Positions 39,801-48,051 of a stretch of DNA of 64,000 nt are shown piece after piece. The stretch is from NCBI RefSeq assembly GCF_004114695.1, contig NZ_CP035310.1, positions 2,339,501-2,403,500 of the forward strand. Reading direction: 5' to 3'. Below the pieces are notes generated by a model. That model made no database searches and was not told the DNA's origin. It saw only the letters and a list, made by a program, of their open reading frames with translations. The position numbers and the translations under genes are program-made. This stretch comes from Erythrobacter sp. HKB08. GTDB lineage: Bacteria > Pseudomonadota > Alphaproteobacteria > Sphingomonadales > Sphingomonadaceae. Positions within the stretch are counted from its first letter, which is position 1, and each line of letters opens with the position of its first letter.

Positions 39801-41788
39801 GTGAAGTCGATCGATCCCGCCTGCGCATCATAGCTCTCGCCCGCATTGGCGAGGAAGCCGTCGGTCGCACTTGCCGAGACATCGATCTGGATATCCGACG
39901 AAGCGACGATCCCGTCGGCGAAGTTGAGCACGATCGAGCCGCCGAACGCATCATTGCCTGTCTCGGGCAATGCACCTTCACCGTTGGGGTCGATCGCCGC
40001 ATCGGCCGAAGCGTCGAGCGAAATCGATCCGCCGACGAAGACGCGGCTGTTCGCGCCGGTCACGTTGAAAGTGATGTCGCCGGCCGTCGCAGTTCCCGAC
40101 TGGGCGAGACCGAATCCCGACTGCGCACCAGCGTTGACGACGAAATTGTTGGTCGCCACGATCTCGCCGCCCTGCGACACGTCGATATTGACCGTCCCGC
40201 CGACACCGTCGCCGCCAATGCCGCCCGCATTCAAGTCGCTTGCGCCGACACCCCGCGCCGACACCGTAAGTGTGCCGTTCACCAGCAACCCGCTGACGGC
40301 GCTGTCGTTGTCGCGCCCTGCATCGTCGACCGTGATGTTGACCGTCCCGCCGACACCGTTCGCCCCCGCGCCGAGCAGCATGGAACCGAAAGCGATGATG
40401 CTTGCCCCGCCGGTCGCCGCGACGTCGAGCGACTGTTCGCCGATGGCGATGAAATCGACCGGGTTGTTGAGGCTGCCGATCGCCAGAGTGCTGTTCTGGC
40501 CGTCGACCTTGAGCGAAAGACCGCCGCTCGCCTGCGCTACGCCGAGGGAATCGATCTGCGTGTTGCCGAACTCGATATTGCCCGTCGCATCAGCACCGTT
40601 GCTCTCGGCAGAGAGAATGACGACACCGTTCAGCACATTGGCCGCCGTCGGTTCGTCGTATCCGATGTTGCCGCCGACCAGCATGGTGATGAAATCGTCC
40701 TTGCCGACCGCGTTCATCGATATGGCGCGCAGCGTGTCAGTCGCCCCGCTCGGGCCGGAGGTCGTGCCGGTGTGGACGATACCGTTGGCATCTTCCGTGC
40801 CGACGGTGACGGTCATGTCGAACAGCGTGCCCGACACCGTCAGCTGGCCCTGCTCGGCCGCCGTATAGCTGATGTTGCCGTTCGCCCGGACCGTTCCCGC
40901 CTGCTCGATGCGCGGTGCCCACATGGCGACGTAGTTTTCGGCATCGATCGTCGCGCCGGTGCCAATCAGGATCGAGCTGTCCGGCTGCGACACGCCGAGG
41001 AAATTGAGCTGCGTCCCCGCGCTGTCGATCTGCGCGATGTCGCTCGTCGTGAGGACAAGGCTGCCGACATTGAACGCGGCGTTGTCGGTCAACAGGATGC
41101 CGCCCGGGCTGTAGAACCACACCGTCCCGCCGATCGGCCCCGCATCGACGAGGCGGCTGGTCACCGTCCCTTCGAACGCGATGCCGCGATATTCGCCGAA
41201 GGTGTCGGGCGCGGAGAAAATCCGGTTGAGGATCGTGTACTCGCCCTGCAGCCCGACGAATTCGAGCTCGGTACCCGCAGGCAGGAAATTGACCCAGCTG
41301 TCGGTCGTCGCGAGGGTATCGGTGTCGAAGGTCGTCCAGTTGACCACCGCTTCCTGCGTATTGACCTGGACCTGGTCCTTGGTCGCACTGCGACTGAAAG
41401 TCACGTTCCCGGCAACGACCGTGGGGGTGCCCTGCGCCGAAACGGTGCCGTCCTGACGAGCCGCCACGACCGGCGCTGCATCGAGCGTAACGACACTACC
41501 GGCCGAGCTGGCCATGATCTGGTGCTGGTCCCCGCTCGGGGCGCTGGGCGGCAAGCCACCGGGCTGCGGCACACCGGGAGCGCCGGAAGGCGGGAGGCTC
41601 GGCTGGCCGACGGGAATCGCAGGCTCGAGCATCATCGGTGCAGCGCGCTCGCCGACCTGCGCGTGGGCGGGCGATGCGGTGAAGGCCGCTGCGGCGACGA
41701 CCGCCGCCAGTGCCGACGAGGTGCCCAGCAGCGATCGCTTGAAGCTGCTTCCAGCCGTTCTGCCCGCCTGTGAGACCGTCGTCATCAT
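33884..41788 (-). CDS. Two-partner secretion exoprotein TpsA, FHA-type (2,634 aa)
   Basis: The largest gene of the window. A signal peptide of about 43 residues ends at AHA, then comes a Pro-rich linker (about 47-90) and the haemagglutination/TPS domain (about 110-340), where FYSPGGILL with NVGSLVLTT takes the place of the classical NPNGI block. Long beta-helix-like repeats follow, interrupted at about 675-1000 by a PGRS-like glycine-rich stretch. The C-terminus has two C-x7-C pairs, Cys2539/2547 and Cys2620/2628, and the last residues are acidic. By family it is secreted through its TpsB partner, here encoded immediately upstream (31 nt). It is probably an adhesin or matrix protein; the ligand is unknown. 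Confidence 0.9.
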   Translation of the reverse strand: MMTTVSQAGRTAGSSFKRSLLGTSSALAAVVAAAAFTASPAHAQVGERAAPMMLEPAIPVGQPSLPPSGAPGVPQPGGLPPSAPSGDQHQIMASSAGSVVTLDAAPVVAARQDGTVSAQGTPTVVAGNVTFSRSATKDQVQVNTQEAVVNWTTFDTDTLATTDSWVNFLPAGTELEFVGLQGEYTILNRIFSAPDTFGEYRGIAFEGTVTSRLVDAGPIGGTVWFYSPGGILLTDNAAFNVGSLVLTTSDIAQIDSAGTQLNFLGVSQPDSSILIGTGATIDAENYVAMWAPRIEQAGTVRANGNISYTAAEQGQLTVSGTLFDMTVTVGTEDANGIVHTGTTSGPSGATDTLRAISMNAVGKDDFITMLVGGNIGYDEPTAANVLNGVVILSAESNGADATGNIEFGNTQIDSLGVAQASGGLSLKVDGQNSTLAIGSLNNPVDFIAIGEQSLDVAATGGASIIAFGSMLLGAGANGVGGTVNITVDDAGRDNDSAVSGLLVNGTLTVSARGVGASDLNAGGIGGDGVGGTVNIDVSQGGEIVATNNFVVNAGAQSGFGLAQSGTATAGDITFNVTGANSRVFVGGSISLDASADAAIDPNGEGALPETGNDAFGGSIVLNFADGIVASSDIQIDVSASATDGFLANAGESYDAQAGSIDFTNNASLAATLIDLAANASGGDGGDGVAGQSGQAGGSATGGDISFVSTVDLPNLVDLSISANATGGTGGLAGQFGNGGAGGNATAGSARFEVQGTGPLLGAIADIFIEADGVGGAGTDGGAGDATLASGDGGAGGSGTGGTAALAISGPGATFSVDPQTMVLSANGFGGAAGNGAGNAAGGVAGNGGAGGDGFGGTTSIEVGSGATVTLLPTADLNFVLGATGSGGTGGVGGGTSIDLGGFTGLGGDGGSGTGGSPTIIATGGTIIAPIVELDANGFGGFGGQGGDLGRAPDGNGGAGNGGTPLIQTLDGSPGVLTLGTVTINASGLAGGGTVVGSTAGGSITIVDGSADPAGLITMVDLIVNATGTLTTPGTPSLTIESSSGPITVLNNASANVGGDIVFDFDGDGQFVVGGSANLTAGGNIVATHTNNGAGLESVDTGLTLFANASGNIDLQPGAIVSAGEIFLISGGNIDADDLRAEAQIVAQAAGNVTIRDAIATGPQGPFNGAGIFIDAGFQSALSGSYDTAVATITGTVDSFAAIEVRSGGNAVFATGSTTAADEYLLVQTGDDIIVETGATLIAARNPAIAPNPADPFNASAVLDLQAGALAPLLISVPATPIASLVVDGTLDATGSAIIAEANAIDGLDGSFIASSIALDINDAPNAGLAQSDDAGLLSASCLEGNICVGNIVADNIIEIGQASNNDTIQLIIEQGTVDANEILITTRDDIVMGTNGIATTLNAANLFSATSLAGDVNLFDAAISSGLVVIDAAGSLLGTADIASTGDVGITVGQDVFATSITAGGEITSAAGAGGAPEGFFSLPGSMVVDAVSVGTGNFNVSAGGDIILGTVVVPGTDINLSAGGLAQLDFADTATNVQLDGGSVVFGTIDASGNIDADSLSTIDLLDLIAGGDITLIAGDAVTGGDLDAGGTLSITGSSIAIGDGSANIISLLSGTDILFDSLLSASGIALRTADGVIGANVGPGDVTTTGVGAGISLIAGGATGDIVVGAVTTDGGDILLSAGRDLSIGSAATGAGVPSAASIALLAAGNVSSSGTLAAGEDIAVAALGDVTLGDLGAGDDITIDASGAVSFDTASTSGAGIDTFSLVLDPALAGQLGSIVFAAEDANLVGSTAEFSAGGLMTGVQVDAAGDVSLQSGVLVVDEVLSGGDVDIAADAGTLDVLNLIADGDVTLSALDSITVDHLEATGSLFATGGDDFTTGLNSIITGGDIVISVDDIVDLGNSSAGGLVDVTGSQIDYVSLSAGETITLLAQITPNTRQGNGNISGGTTTAGDGASSMTASDGSITLSGDTLVGATSVPGNSLALSAAGDIAVALVDVLGNFSASSGGTFTFDNIGTDGIVDIFADGAITGTGGIDAGTNVFLFSINGSIAMVDVVAGDAISIFTTGDVDATTLDAGNFVDVTSGGTVTVADVVTGTGGPQFVSISGDQGIDIGTLTSGAGFLTSSAGPVSVATDILLDDVLQVFGESIFLRSTHDLAVTADASVSTIDIETSGNLDVQGASAPGDIRLVSTGGSTFVNDVLTLDSAPPSGFQGTQQVTTSGGNILIGAAVDVVVNSLVSVAGNLQIDAGGLVELQALASGVLIDVISSDITIGSAGALGESDRTDAITLLPLASDVTLGGSGGSSGYELDGDEFSRIFSGGDVTVDAGDLDGFVTIDDLSVIAGAGTSATDGNIGQSGTLSIIGGDIDVIGSLGVSDATSDTGVFIGASNLITVDFLSGNIGLFDANSAFTGVLDMSAFQIEAISSSARSDIAGASLDQINLRLGDSEGNSRPDGFFQAGTIGFSVDNALFIQNTGDGIAFDDRRGFVADEVFVFGPVIDIVINGIVAGQTGIDALELVNLDDVTASGRSTINGCLIARPSLCVISIITDDNDFPTREEIDRENGKPDGNDKSGQGFFDTMLVELRENPLTADDPLIDEPVTGAGNEDLWSFEPECDPADGEPCETGPSE
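38790..39765 (-). repeat. PGRS-like glycine-rich block in TpsA
   Basis: Roughly 325 residues dominated by GG, GGxG and GGxGG triplets (for example NGGAGGNG and GGAGGSGTGG), with periodic hydrophobic strands between them. It interrupts the beta-helix part of the exoprotein. The block is encoded in the normal high-GC codon pattern, so it is not a low-complexity artefact of base composition alone. Confidence 0.75.
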
Positions 41789-41819
41789 ATTCTCCCTTCG
41801 CGCAGCATCGCCGGTCCCG

Positions 41820-43649
41820 TCAGCGGGACCACGGTGCGAGCTGCACTGTGAGGTTGATCAGGAACCGAACGTCGCCGCGCTCGAACTGAAATGGGGACCG
41901 CTCGAGCGGCACCGCGCCGAGCGCTTCGATGTAGACCCGGTTGCCGATATTCGCCCTCAGGCCGCCGCCGGCTGAGCTGATCGTCTGCGGATCGCCTGCG
42001 ATGTTCTTGCTGCTCACCGCCATGACGTCGAAGAAGGCGAAGGGTTGGAAGGCATTGCCGCCCGGCGTTTGCGGAATGAGCGAGCCGTAGGCGACCTCGA
42101 CGCTGCCGCCATATCCGCTGTCGCCGATGACCGAGCCCGGATCGAAGCCGCGCCCGGCCGTGTAGTTGCCGCCCGAAACCTGCTCGAAACTGAGCAGTGC
42201 GTCGGGCGAATACTGGAAGCGCGGCGCGAGCGTGAAAGCCAGCAGAGGGTTCGGCCGGTAGTCGAGCCGTGCTTCGCCGCGGATCAGGAAGCCGGTCGGA
42301 TCGCCATCGAGCCGCGAGATCGGATTGCGCGAAGGATCGGCGCAGGCGATGAAGAAATCGCCGCACGGCTTGCTCGCGCCCAGCAAGTCGATCCCCTGCC
42401 GCACTTCGAGCGCGCCGGCAAAACCGAACCTAGGCTCAAGGCCGGAATAACCGCCCGCCCCGCCGATGCTCGCCTCGTCGACCTTGTTGTATTCGAGCCG
42501 CGCGAAGACCACGCGCAGGTCGTCCTCGCTCAGCGGGACTCCGGCGAAATCGGTCTGCTGCTCGATCAGGTCGAAACCGAATGTGCCGAGGAGGCTCGAG
42601 GCCTGCGAGCGCGCGAACGGATAGCGGGCATAGGCGGTTGCGATGAAGGTCTCGGATTCGAAGGCATTCGGCCCCGGCACATCGGGCTGCGACCAGGCGG
42701 CGGTTACGCCTGCGCCAAGGGTCAGCCCCTCGCCGCCGACCCTGAACTCGTGGCTGCCCTGGATAACGACCTGCTCGCTCGGATTGGCGGTCGCATATCC
42801 GCTGATCACGGTCTGGTCGCCCATGCCGGTCAGCCCGTTGAACTGCATACGGAGCAACCCGCCGAAGCGCCCGACGGCCTTGGAACCGTAGTTCTGGATG
42901 TTGGCATCCGCGACGAACGGCGTGTGGGTGACGTTGAAAATGCCGACGACATCGCCCGGCTGCGCCCCGGCCGCGCGGTCGGCAGGCTGGAGGACCATCC
43001 GCACGTCGAGCCCGGGAATGTCGCGCGCGAGCAGCAGGTAGCGCTCGGCATCGTCGATCCGGAAGACCGGCTGGCCGGTCAGCTTGTCGATATAGCGCTG
43101 GAGATGCCGCGCCGACTTGCCCGCTTCGCCGCGGACCTGCACTTCGGTCAGGCGGGCGAGAATGGCATCGAAGCGGACGACCCCGTCCTCGATCTGCTGG
43201 ACCGGGACCTGCACCGCGGCGAGATAACCCGCATCGCGCAGCAGGCGCGCCGCATTGTCGCGAATGTCGCAAATCGCGCCAACCTGCAGCTCCTGCCCGA
43301 TCAGGTCGGAATAGGCAGGCGCGACGATTGCGGGGTCTACCGCCTCGAGGCCGGTGAACTGCGCACCGGCGAAAGTGAAACGGACATCGGCGAACTGCTC
43401 GCTCGCCAAGGGGCACGGTGCACGTTGGGCCTCGCCCTCGACCACGACTGCCTCGCCCTGCGCGGTGAGCCGGTCTTCGAGCCGCTCGCGCTGGATTTCC
43501 TCGCGCGTGGTCGGCGCCGGCTGGGCCTGCGCCTGCGCGAGCGCAGGGTAGAATGCGGCGGCGACAAGAAGTGACGCGGCAAATGCCTTTCGCCCATTGT
43601 GGAGCATCGTGCTGGGTCCAGTTCTCATCTGCTCGCTTGTCCTGGTCAT
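41820..43649 (-). CDS. TpsB outer-membrane transporter (FhaC/ShlB family)
   Basis: A 609-residue two-partner-secretion translocator. After the signal peptide (best read from Met15 on) come two POTRA domains (about 75-235) and a 16-strand barrel. The first strand begins with NIQNYGSKAVGRFG, and the L6-loop motif appears as GRGFDPG. The cysteine pair CGDFFIAC suggests a periplasmic or surface disulfide. It exports the TpsA encoded downstream. The ATG at 43649 overlaps the stop of the CHAT gene (ATGA); the longer open frame is a shadow of the CHAT gene. Confidence 0.92.
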   Translation of the reverse strand: MTRTSEQMRTGPSTMLHNGRKAFAASLLVAAAFYPALAQAQAQPAPTTREEIQRERLEDRLTAQGEAVVVEGEAQRAPCPLASEQFADVRFTFAGAQFTGLEAVDPAIVAPAYSDLIGQELQVGAICDIRDNAARLLRDAGYLAAVQVPVQQIEDGVVRFDAILARLTEVQVRGEAGKSARHLQRYIDKLTGQPVFRIDDAERYLLLARDIPGLDVRMVLQPADRAAGAQPGDVVGIFNVTHTPFVADANIQNYGSKAVGRFGGLLRMQFNGLTGMGDQTVISGYATANPSEQVVIQGSHEFRVGGEGLTLGAGVTAAWSQPDVPGPNAFESETFIATAYARYPFARSQASSLLGTFGFDLIEQQTDFAGVPLSEDDLRVVFARLEYNKVDEASIGGAGGYSGLEPRFGFAGALEVRQGIDLLGASKPCGDFFIACADPSRNPISRLDGDPTGFLIRGEARLDYRPNPLLAFTLAPRFQYSPDALLSFEQVSGGNYTAGRGFDPGSVIGDSGYGGSVEVAYGSLIPQTPGGNAFQPFAFFDVMAVSSKNIAGDPQTISSAGGGLRANIGNRVYIEALGAVPLERSPFQFERGDVRFLINLTVQLAPWSR

Positions 43650-46600
43650 TGTGCGAGCACCGCCTCTCCGTCCGCATTGCCTGCCGCAGCGGCGTCGGCC
43701 GTCTGGGCGGGCCCGCGCGATAGTAGCAGCCGTGTCGCATCGCCGATGATTGCGAAGCCGCCCCAGTAGTAGGGGTGCGAAGTCACCGCATCGTCCATCA
43801 GCAGCTGCTGCGACTGGCGCAGCGCGGTGCCTACATCGGCCTGGCGCGCACGGCTGAACATGCCGGTCATCAGGCGCTCGGTCGCTTCGTAGTCGTCCGG
43901 CGCGGGCCAGTGGCTCGCCATGACCGAGCGGCTGCCAGCGCCGACGAAGCTGCGCACCAGCCCGTCGAGCGAGGTGCCGCCGCCGGTTGTAAGGCCCGCC
44001 GCCCGGGTTGCCTCGATGCTCGCCTCGCCCGCCGTGTCGCAGGCCGAGAGGATCACGATGTCCGCATCGAGATCGAGGTCGAAGATTTCCTCGAAAGTGA
44101 GGAGCCCGTCGGACTCGCCTTCTCCGAAAGACGTCAGCAGCGCGGGCCGTGCCGGGCATTCGGGACGCGGCGGCGCGACGAGGCCGTGGGTCGCGAAATG
44201 CAGCACGCGGAACTCGTCGAGATCGTCCTTCTGCTTGACCACCGTGTCGGAGAAACGCTGGCCGGTGATGATCTCGCTCTGCCCCTCGCCCACGATCTGT
44301 CGCGCCACGACCAGCTCGTCGTCGTCGATCGGCTGGTTCCACAATTGCGCGTTCCAGCCGCAATCGTCGCTGCCGTCGACATAGGCCGCACGGATGCTCG
44401 AACCGCGCGTATCGCCGATCGGCGCGTTCTCGCCCATGCCGAGATATTCGCGGCCCGCACTGGACCCGCCGACACGCCGTGCATCGACGAAGGACTGGGC
44501 GGAGACGGCCGTGCTGACGATCCGGTCGCGCCCGAACCAGGCGATGCCGCGGAAGTCGAACGGATCGCCCCCCGCCTCGACCCGCGCATTGTAGGTCGCG
44601 ATGGAGCCGTCGTCGGTCACGAGGATGTCGAGCGGCAGCCGCAGCAGCGCACCGTCGGGTTCGAATATCAGGTGATCGACCCCGGCCAGTTCGGCTGCCA
44701 GTGGCTCGAACAGCACGCCGTAAAGCTCGCGCGCATAGTCGAGGTCGTAGGGATAGGTGTTGTACTGCCCACCCTCGTAGAGCGAGATCGAGGCGCGCAG
44801 CATGTCGACGAGGAAATCGAGATCCGCCTCCGTCGCATCGAGCTTGAAAGCACGCGCGGTATCGCGATCGGTGAAGAACATGAACGCGTCGCCGCCGATG
44901 AGCGAGAGGCGCGCATAGCCTTCGCCCGGGCGCAGCGCCTCGCGAAAGGCCGACAGTTCGAGCGCGCGCGGGGCGACGACGCGGTATTGCGGGAAATCGT
45001 TGAGCCGCACCTGCGTCTGCTGCTGCAATTGCTCGAGCCGGTCGATCTGCGCGGCAAGCTCTTCCTGCTGCTGCATGGTCGCCGCCGCCTGCTCTGCGCG
45101 GGCGAGGCGATTGTAGCGGATGCGCAGCCGCTCGATATCGCGCCCGAGGTCGAGCGACTGGCGGAACAGCCGCGCGCCTTCGTCCGAATTGGCACTCAAT
45201 TCGCGCGCGAGGACGGCCTGCGTTTCCGCGACACCGGGGCGCAGCAGCACCTGCAGGGCGCGGAACAACTCGGACGCGGCCTGCGGATCGCCATCCACCT
45301 GCTCGGCGAGCTTCTCGTAATAGGGATTGAGCTGGTTGGCGAAGCCGAGGACCGCGTTCCGCTTGCCGACCGAGCGGTCGATCACGTCGCGATAGAGCGC
45401 CATCGCCTCCGCTTCGCGCCCCTGCCTCAGGAGGAAGGCAGCCAGCCGCGCCTCCGCACTGCTGACCGCGCGGCGCTCGGGATACTGGATTTCGAGGATT
45501 TCGAGCCCGTTGCGCAGCAGCGTTTCCGCCGTGCCCGTGTCGCCCCTTTGCTCTGCGAGAATGGCGAGTTCGCCCAGCACCTGCGCACGCATCCGGGCGA
45601 TCGAGGTCACCCGCCCGTCGCGCACCGCGATGGCGCGGGAATAGGCATCGAGGAAATCGCGCCGCGCGCCTTCCGCATCGCCGAGGATGCGCTTGCCCGT
45701 GCCGCGCAATTGCAGCGCCTGCGCATCGATAATCTCCGCCCGCTCCTCGGGCGTCAGCTTCAGCTCGTCGACGAAGCCGAGCAGCTGCGCCGAACCGCCC
45801 GTCCGGTTGAGCCGCGAGGACAGCGGGACGGTGATCTGGAGACCACCTTCCAGTTCGTCCATGCCCGCACTCGATGCCGCAAGATCGCGGCTTACGCGGT
45901 CGACGGCCTCGAAATAGAAACCCTGGTTGAGGAGATGGAAAGCCTCGAAATTGCGCTGCAGCCGCCCCGCCACCGGATCGCCCGCGGTCAGTTCCTTCGC
46001 CTGCGAGAATAGCCGGTTCGCCTCGGAAAACTGGCCGAGATTGCTCTTCTGGAGCGCGCGGTTGATGAGGAACTCGCCGGGATTGATCGTTGCGTCGGCC
46101 TCGGCCTCGAGGCGCTCCTGCAAGGTTTCGAAATAGGCGGCAGCCTCGGCATATTCCCCGCCTAAGTTGCGGCGATAGCCTTCCCATAGGGCCTGCTCGG
46201 GCTCGAGCGTGCCGGCCTGCACCCGGGCGAAGGATAGCGGATCGACGACCGAAGTGGTCGCAATGTCGATCGTCCCCTCGGCAATGCGGTTGTCGACGAC
46301 CGATTGCAGCGTGAGCAGCGTCGCATCGTCATAAACCGAGAAGCCGCGAGCGACATAGCGCATGCCGTCCGTGTCGAGCGTGAAGACGGAGTAGGTCAGG
46401 CCCGATGCGGTGTGGCGGCACTCCGCGCGGCGCAGCCCGCTCAGCCCGGCGCGGCTGGCGGAGGTAGCTGCCGGGCATTCGGCGACATCCTCGCTTGCCG
46501 AGGCAGCGAGCGTGACCGGATCGGAGACGGGCGTGCGATAAGCGAACACTTCCGCCACCGGACGGTTGGAATCGCGGCACACGACTGCCCAGCGGCGATC

Positions 46601-46780
46601 GAACATGGTCTGCTTGGATGGATTGTCGACGCTGCGATCCTGCACCTGGCACAGGACGCCGTTGGTATCGCCGATCGGGAAGCTGTCGCGCACGAGCACG
46701 TCCTGCCCCTGCCCCAGAGCGGTCTGCGGCAATGCCGTACCCGCCAGTAGTAATGCCGTGATTGCCGCGCCAGCTCGCAT
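43646..46780 (-). CDS. Secreted TPR-CHAT (caspase-fold) protein
   Basis: A 1,044-residue protein with a signal peptide of about 23 residues, a Cys-containing module (about 30-170), a TPR region (about 190-600) and a C-terminal CHAT domain (about 690-1020). The predicted catalytic dyad is His865 (HFATHGLV) and Cys914 (ILSACDTA). CHAT proteins are caspase-like peptidases, often with TPRs that bind a partner. The signal and paired cysteines place it in the periplasm. It is the first gene of the CHAT-tpsB-tpsA operon. Protease activity is not shown here. Confidence 0.9.
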   Translation of the reverse strand: MRAGAAITALLLAGTALPQTALGQGQDVLVRDSFPIGDTNGVLCQVQDRSVDNPSKQTMFDRRWAVVCRDSNRPVAEVFAYRTPVSDPVTLAASASEDVAECPAATSASRAGLSGLRRAECRHTASGLTYSVFTLDTDGMRYVARGFSVYDDATLLTLQSVVDNRIAEGTIDIATTSVVDPLSFARVQAGTLEPEQALWEGYRRNLGGEYAEAAAYFETLQERLEAEADATINPGEFLINRALQKSNLGQFSEANRLFSQAKELTAGDPVAGRLQRNFEAFHLLNQGFYFEAVDRVSRDLAASSAGMDELEGGLQITVPLSSRLNRTGGSAQLLGFVDELKLTPEERAEIIDAQALQLRGTGKRILGDAEGARRDFLDAYSRAIAVRDGRVTSIARMRAQVLGELAILAEQRGDTGTAETLLRNGLEILEIQYPERRAVSSAEARLAAFLLRQGREAEAMALYRDVIDRSVGKRNAVLGFANQLNPYYEKLAEQVDGDPQAASELFRALQVLLRPGVAETQAVLARELSANSDEGARLFRQSLDLGRDIERLRIRYNRLARAEQAAATMQQQEELAAQIDRLEQLQQQTQVRLNDFPQYRVVAPRALELSAFREALRPGEGYARLSLIGGDAFMFFTDRDTARAFKLDATEADLDFLVDMLRASISLYEGGQYNTYPYDLDYARELYGVLFEPLAAELAGVDHLIFEPDGALLRLPLDILVTDDGSIATYNARVEAGGDPFDFRGIAWFGRDRIVSTAVSAQSFVDARRVGGSSAGREYLGMGENAPIGDTRGSSIRAAYVDGSDDCGWNAQLWNQPIDDDELVVARQIVGEGQSEIITGQRFSDTVVKQKDDLDEFRVLHFATHGLVAPPRPECPARPALLTSFGEGESDGLLTFEEIFDLDLDADIVILSACDTAGEASIEATRAAGLTTGGGTSLDGLVRSFVGAGSRSVMASHWPAPDDYEATERLMTGMFSRARQADVGTALRQSQQLLMDDAVTSHPYYWGGFAIIGDATRLLLSRGPAQTADAAAAGNADGEAVLAQ

Positions 46781-46877
46781 GACGAAGGCTTCCCTCCCCT
46801 CCGAACAGGGCCGGGAGAAGTCCCCGCCCTATCCATGCGACCTGATTTTCCTGTTCTTTTCTTCGGCGACCCTAGCG

Positions 46878-46896
46878 AGTGGCGCGAGTCGCCACT
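46878..46896. other. Hairpin between nitroreductase and CHAT genes
   Basis: AGTGGCG and CGCCACT flank a CGAGT loop. Together with the palindrome GCCGAAATTCGGC at 46915-46927, just past the nitroreductase stop, it lies in the only sizeable leader of the CHAT operon. No T-run follows; it could be a weak terminator or a regulatory site. Confidence 0.35.
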
Positions 46897-46938
46897 AGGA
46901 AATTTTGGACATTCGCCGAAATTCGGCAAATCAATGGG

Positions 46939-47625
46939 TTAACCGTCCGAAAAGCCTTCCCAGCGGACAACTTCGTCGAGGCTCGCGCGGGCCACGTCGA
47001 AGGTGTTGACCGGTGCATCCGGGTCGCGGTGACCGATTGCCATGCCGCAGAAGAAGGTGTGGTCGTCGGGAATGTCGACCACTTCGCGCACCTGCGGGCT
47101 GTAGGCGGCCCAAGCCTCCTGCGCGCAGCTGTCGAGCCCTTCCTCGCGCAGCAGCAGCATGATCGTCTGCAGCCACATGCCGATGTCGGACCACTGCGGC
47201 GGGCCCATGTATTTGGGCGTGTGGACCAGCATCAGCACCGGCGCACCGAAGGCGCGGAAGTTGTTGGCGAACCACATCAGCCGCTTCGCCTTGTCCTCGC
47301 GCGCAATGCCGAGTGCCTTGTACATATCCTCGCCGATACCGAAGCGGCGATCCTCGTAGATGCCATCGAGCTCGGGCGGATAGATGTGATACTCCGGCTT
47401 CATCGCCGCGCGGCCCTTGGGAAACTCCTGCGCGACCCGGTCGAACAACGCCTGCATCGGCTCGCCCGTGAGCATGATCGCGTTCCAAGGCTGGACATTG
47501 CCGCCCGAAGGCGAACGCTGTGCCTTCTCCAGCACGCGGGTAAGCACCTCGCGATCGACCGGCTGGTCGGTGAATGCGCGGACGGAACGGCGGGTCTGGA
47601 CGGCTTCGGTTACGTTCATACTCAT
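46939..47625 (-). CDS. Nitroreductase family protein
   Basis: A 228-residue FMN-dependent oxidoreductase. The N-terminal RRSVRAFTDQPVD and the SGGNVQPWN FMN-contact motif are typical. It reduces nitro groups or quinones with NAD(P)H; the natural substrate is unknown. The ATG at 47625 overlaps the GNAT stop as ATGA, which is why it is preferred over 47631 or 47619. Confidence 0.93.
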   Translation of the reverse strand: MSMNVTEAVQTRRSVRAFTDQPVDREVLTRVLEKAQRSPSGGNVQPWNAIMLTGEPMQALFDRVAQEFPKGRAAMKPEYHIYPPELDGIYEDRRFGIGEDMYKALGIAREDKAKRLMWFANNFRAFGAPVLMLVHTPKYMGPPQWSDIGMWLQTIMLLLREEGLDSCAQEAWAAYSPQVREVVDIPDDHTFFCGMAIGHRDPDAPVNTFDVARASLDEVVRWEGFSDG

Positions 47626-48044
47626 TCCCATTCGAAAACGACCACACCGCGCTCGGAGTGACCGGAAAAGCTGCGATAAAAGGCTTTCGCCTGTTCGTCA
47701 TCGCCTTCGGCAGCGAGCCAGACGGGCCATAGTCCCTCCGCCTTGCCGAAATCGATGACGGTTTGCATCAGCCGGGTTGCGACACCTTTGCGGCGGTGGT
47801 CGGCATGCGTAGCCAGTTCATTCACGAAGAGGTGCGGGTTCTTGTCCGGATGCAGGATCTTGCTGGCGCTGACGAAGCCAATCGGCTGGACATCCTTGAA
47901 AGCGAACCAGATGAATTCGCGGTCACTCGAGAGGAAGTCTTGCGACTGATCGAGTTTCGGCGGGAAATCGAAAAGGCCTTCTGCCGACATCAGCAAGGCG
48001 AGATCGTCCGCCTGAAGCATCCTGATATCGAAACGATCGATCAA
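47622..48044 (-). CDS. GNAT family N-acetyltransferase
   Basis: About 140 residues with the GNAT fold: FVSASK strand, then the acetyl-CoA motif HRRKGVATRL, and a C-terminal AKAFYRSF. The substrate is unknown. The start is uncertain. An open frame runs to 48113 across the end of cobT; the TTG at 48044 keeps the first beta-strand (DIRMLQADDL), while the ATG at 48020 would remove part of it. It is coupled to the nitroreductase gene. Confidence 0.8.
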   Translation of the reverse strand: MIDRFDIRMLQADDLALLMSAEGLFDFPPKLDQSQDFLSSDREFIWFAFKDVQPIGFVSASKILHPDKNPHLFVNELATHADHRRKGVATRLMQTVIDFGKAEGLWPVWLAAEGDDEQAKAFYRSFSGHSERGVVVFEWE

Positions 48045-48051
48045 TTGTGGA

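Noticed and set aside
33881-41773. Several 650-750 codon open frames on the plus strand opposite tpsA
   Set aside because: They are mirror frames of a high-GC gene; they are rich in Arg and lack starts, ribosome sites and recognisable domains.
43650-46187. An 850-residue extension of the TpsB frame
   Set aside because: It is the complement frame of the CHAT gene; the true TpsB begins at the ATGA overlap and carries a signal peptide.
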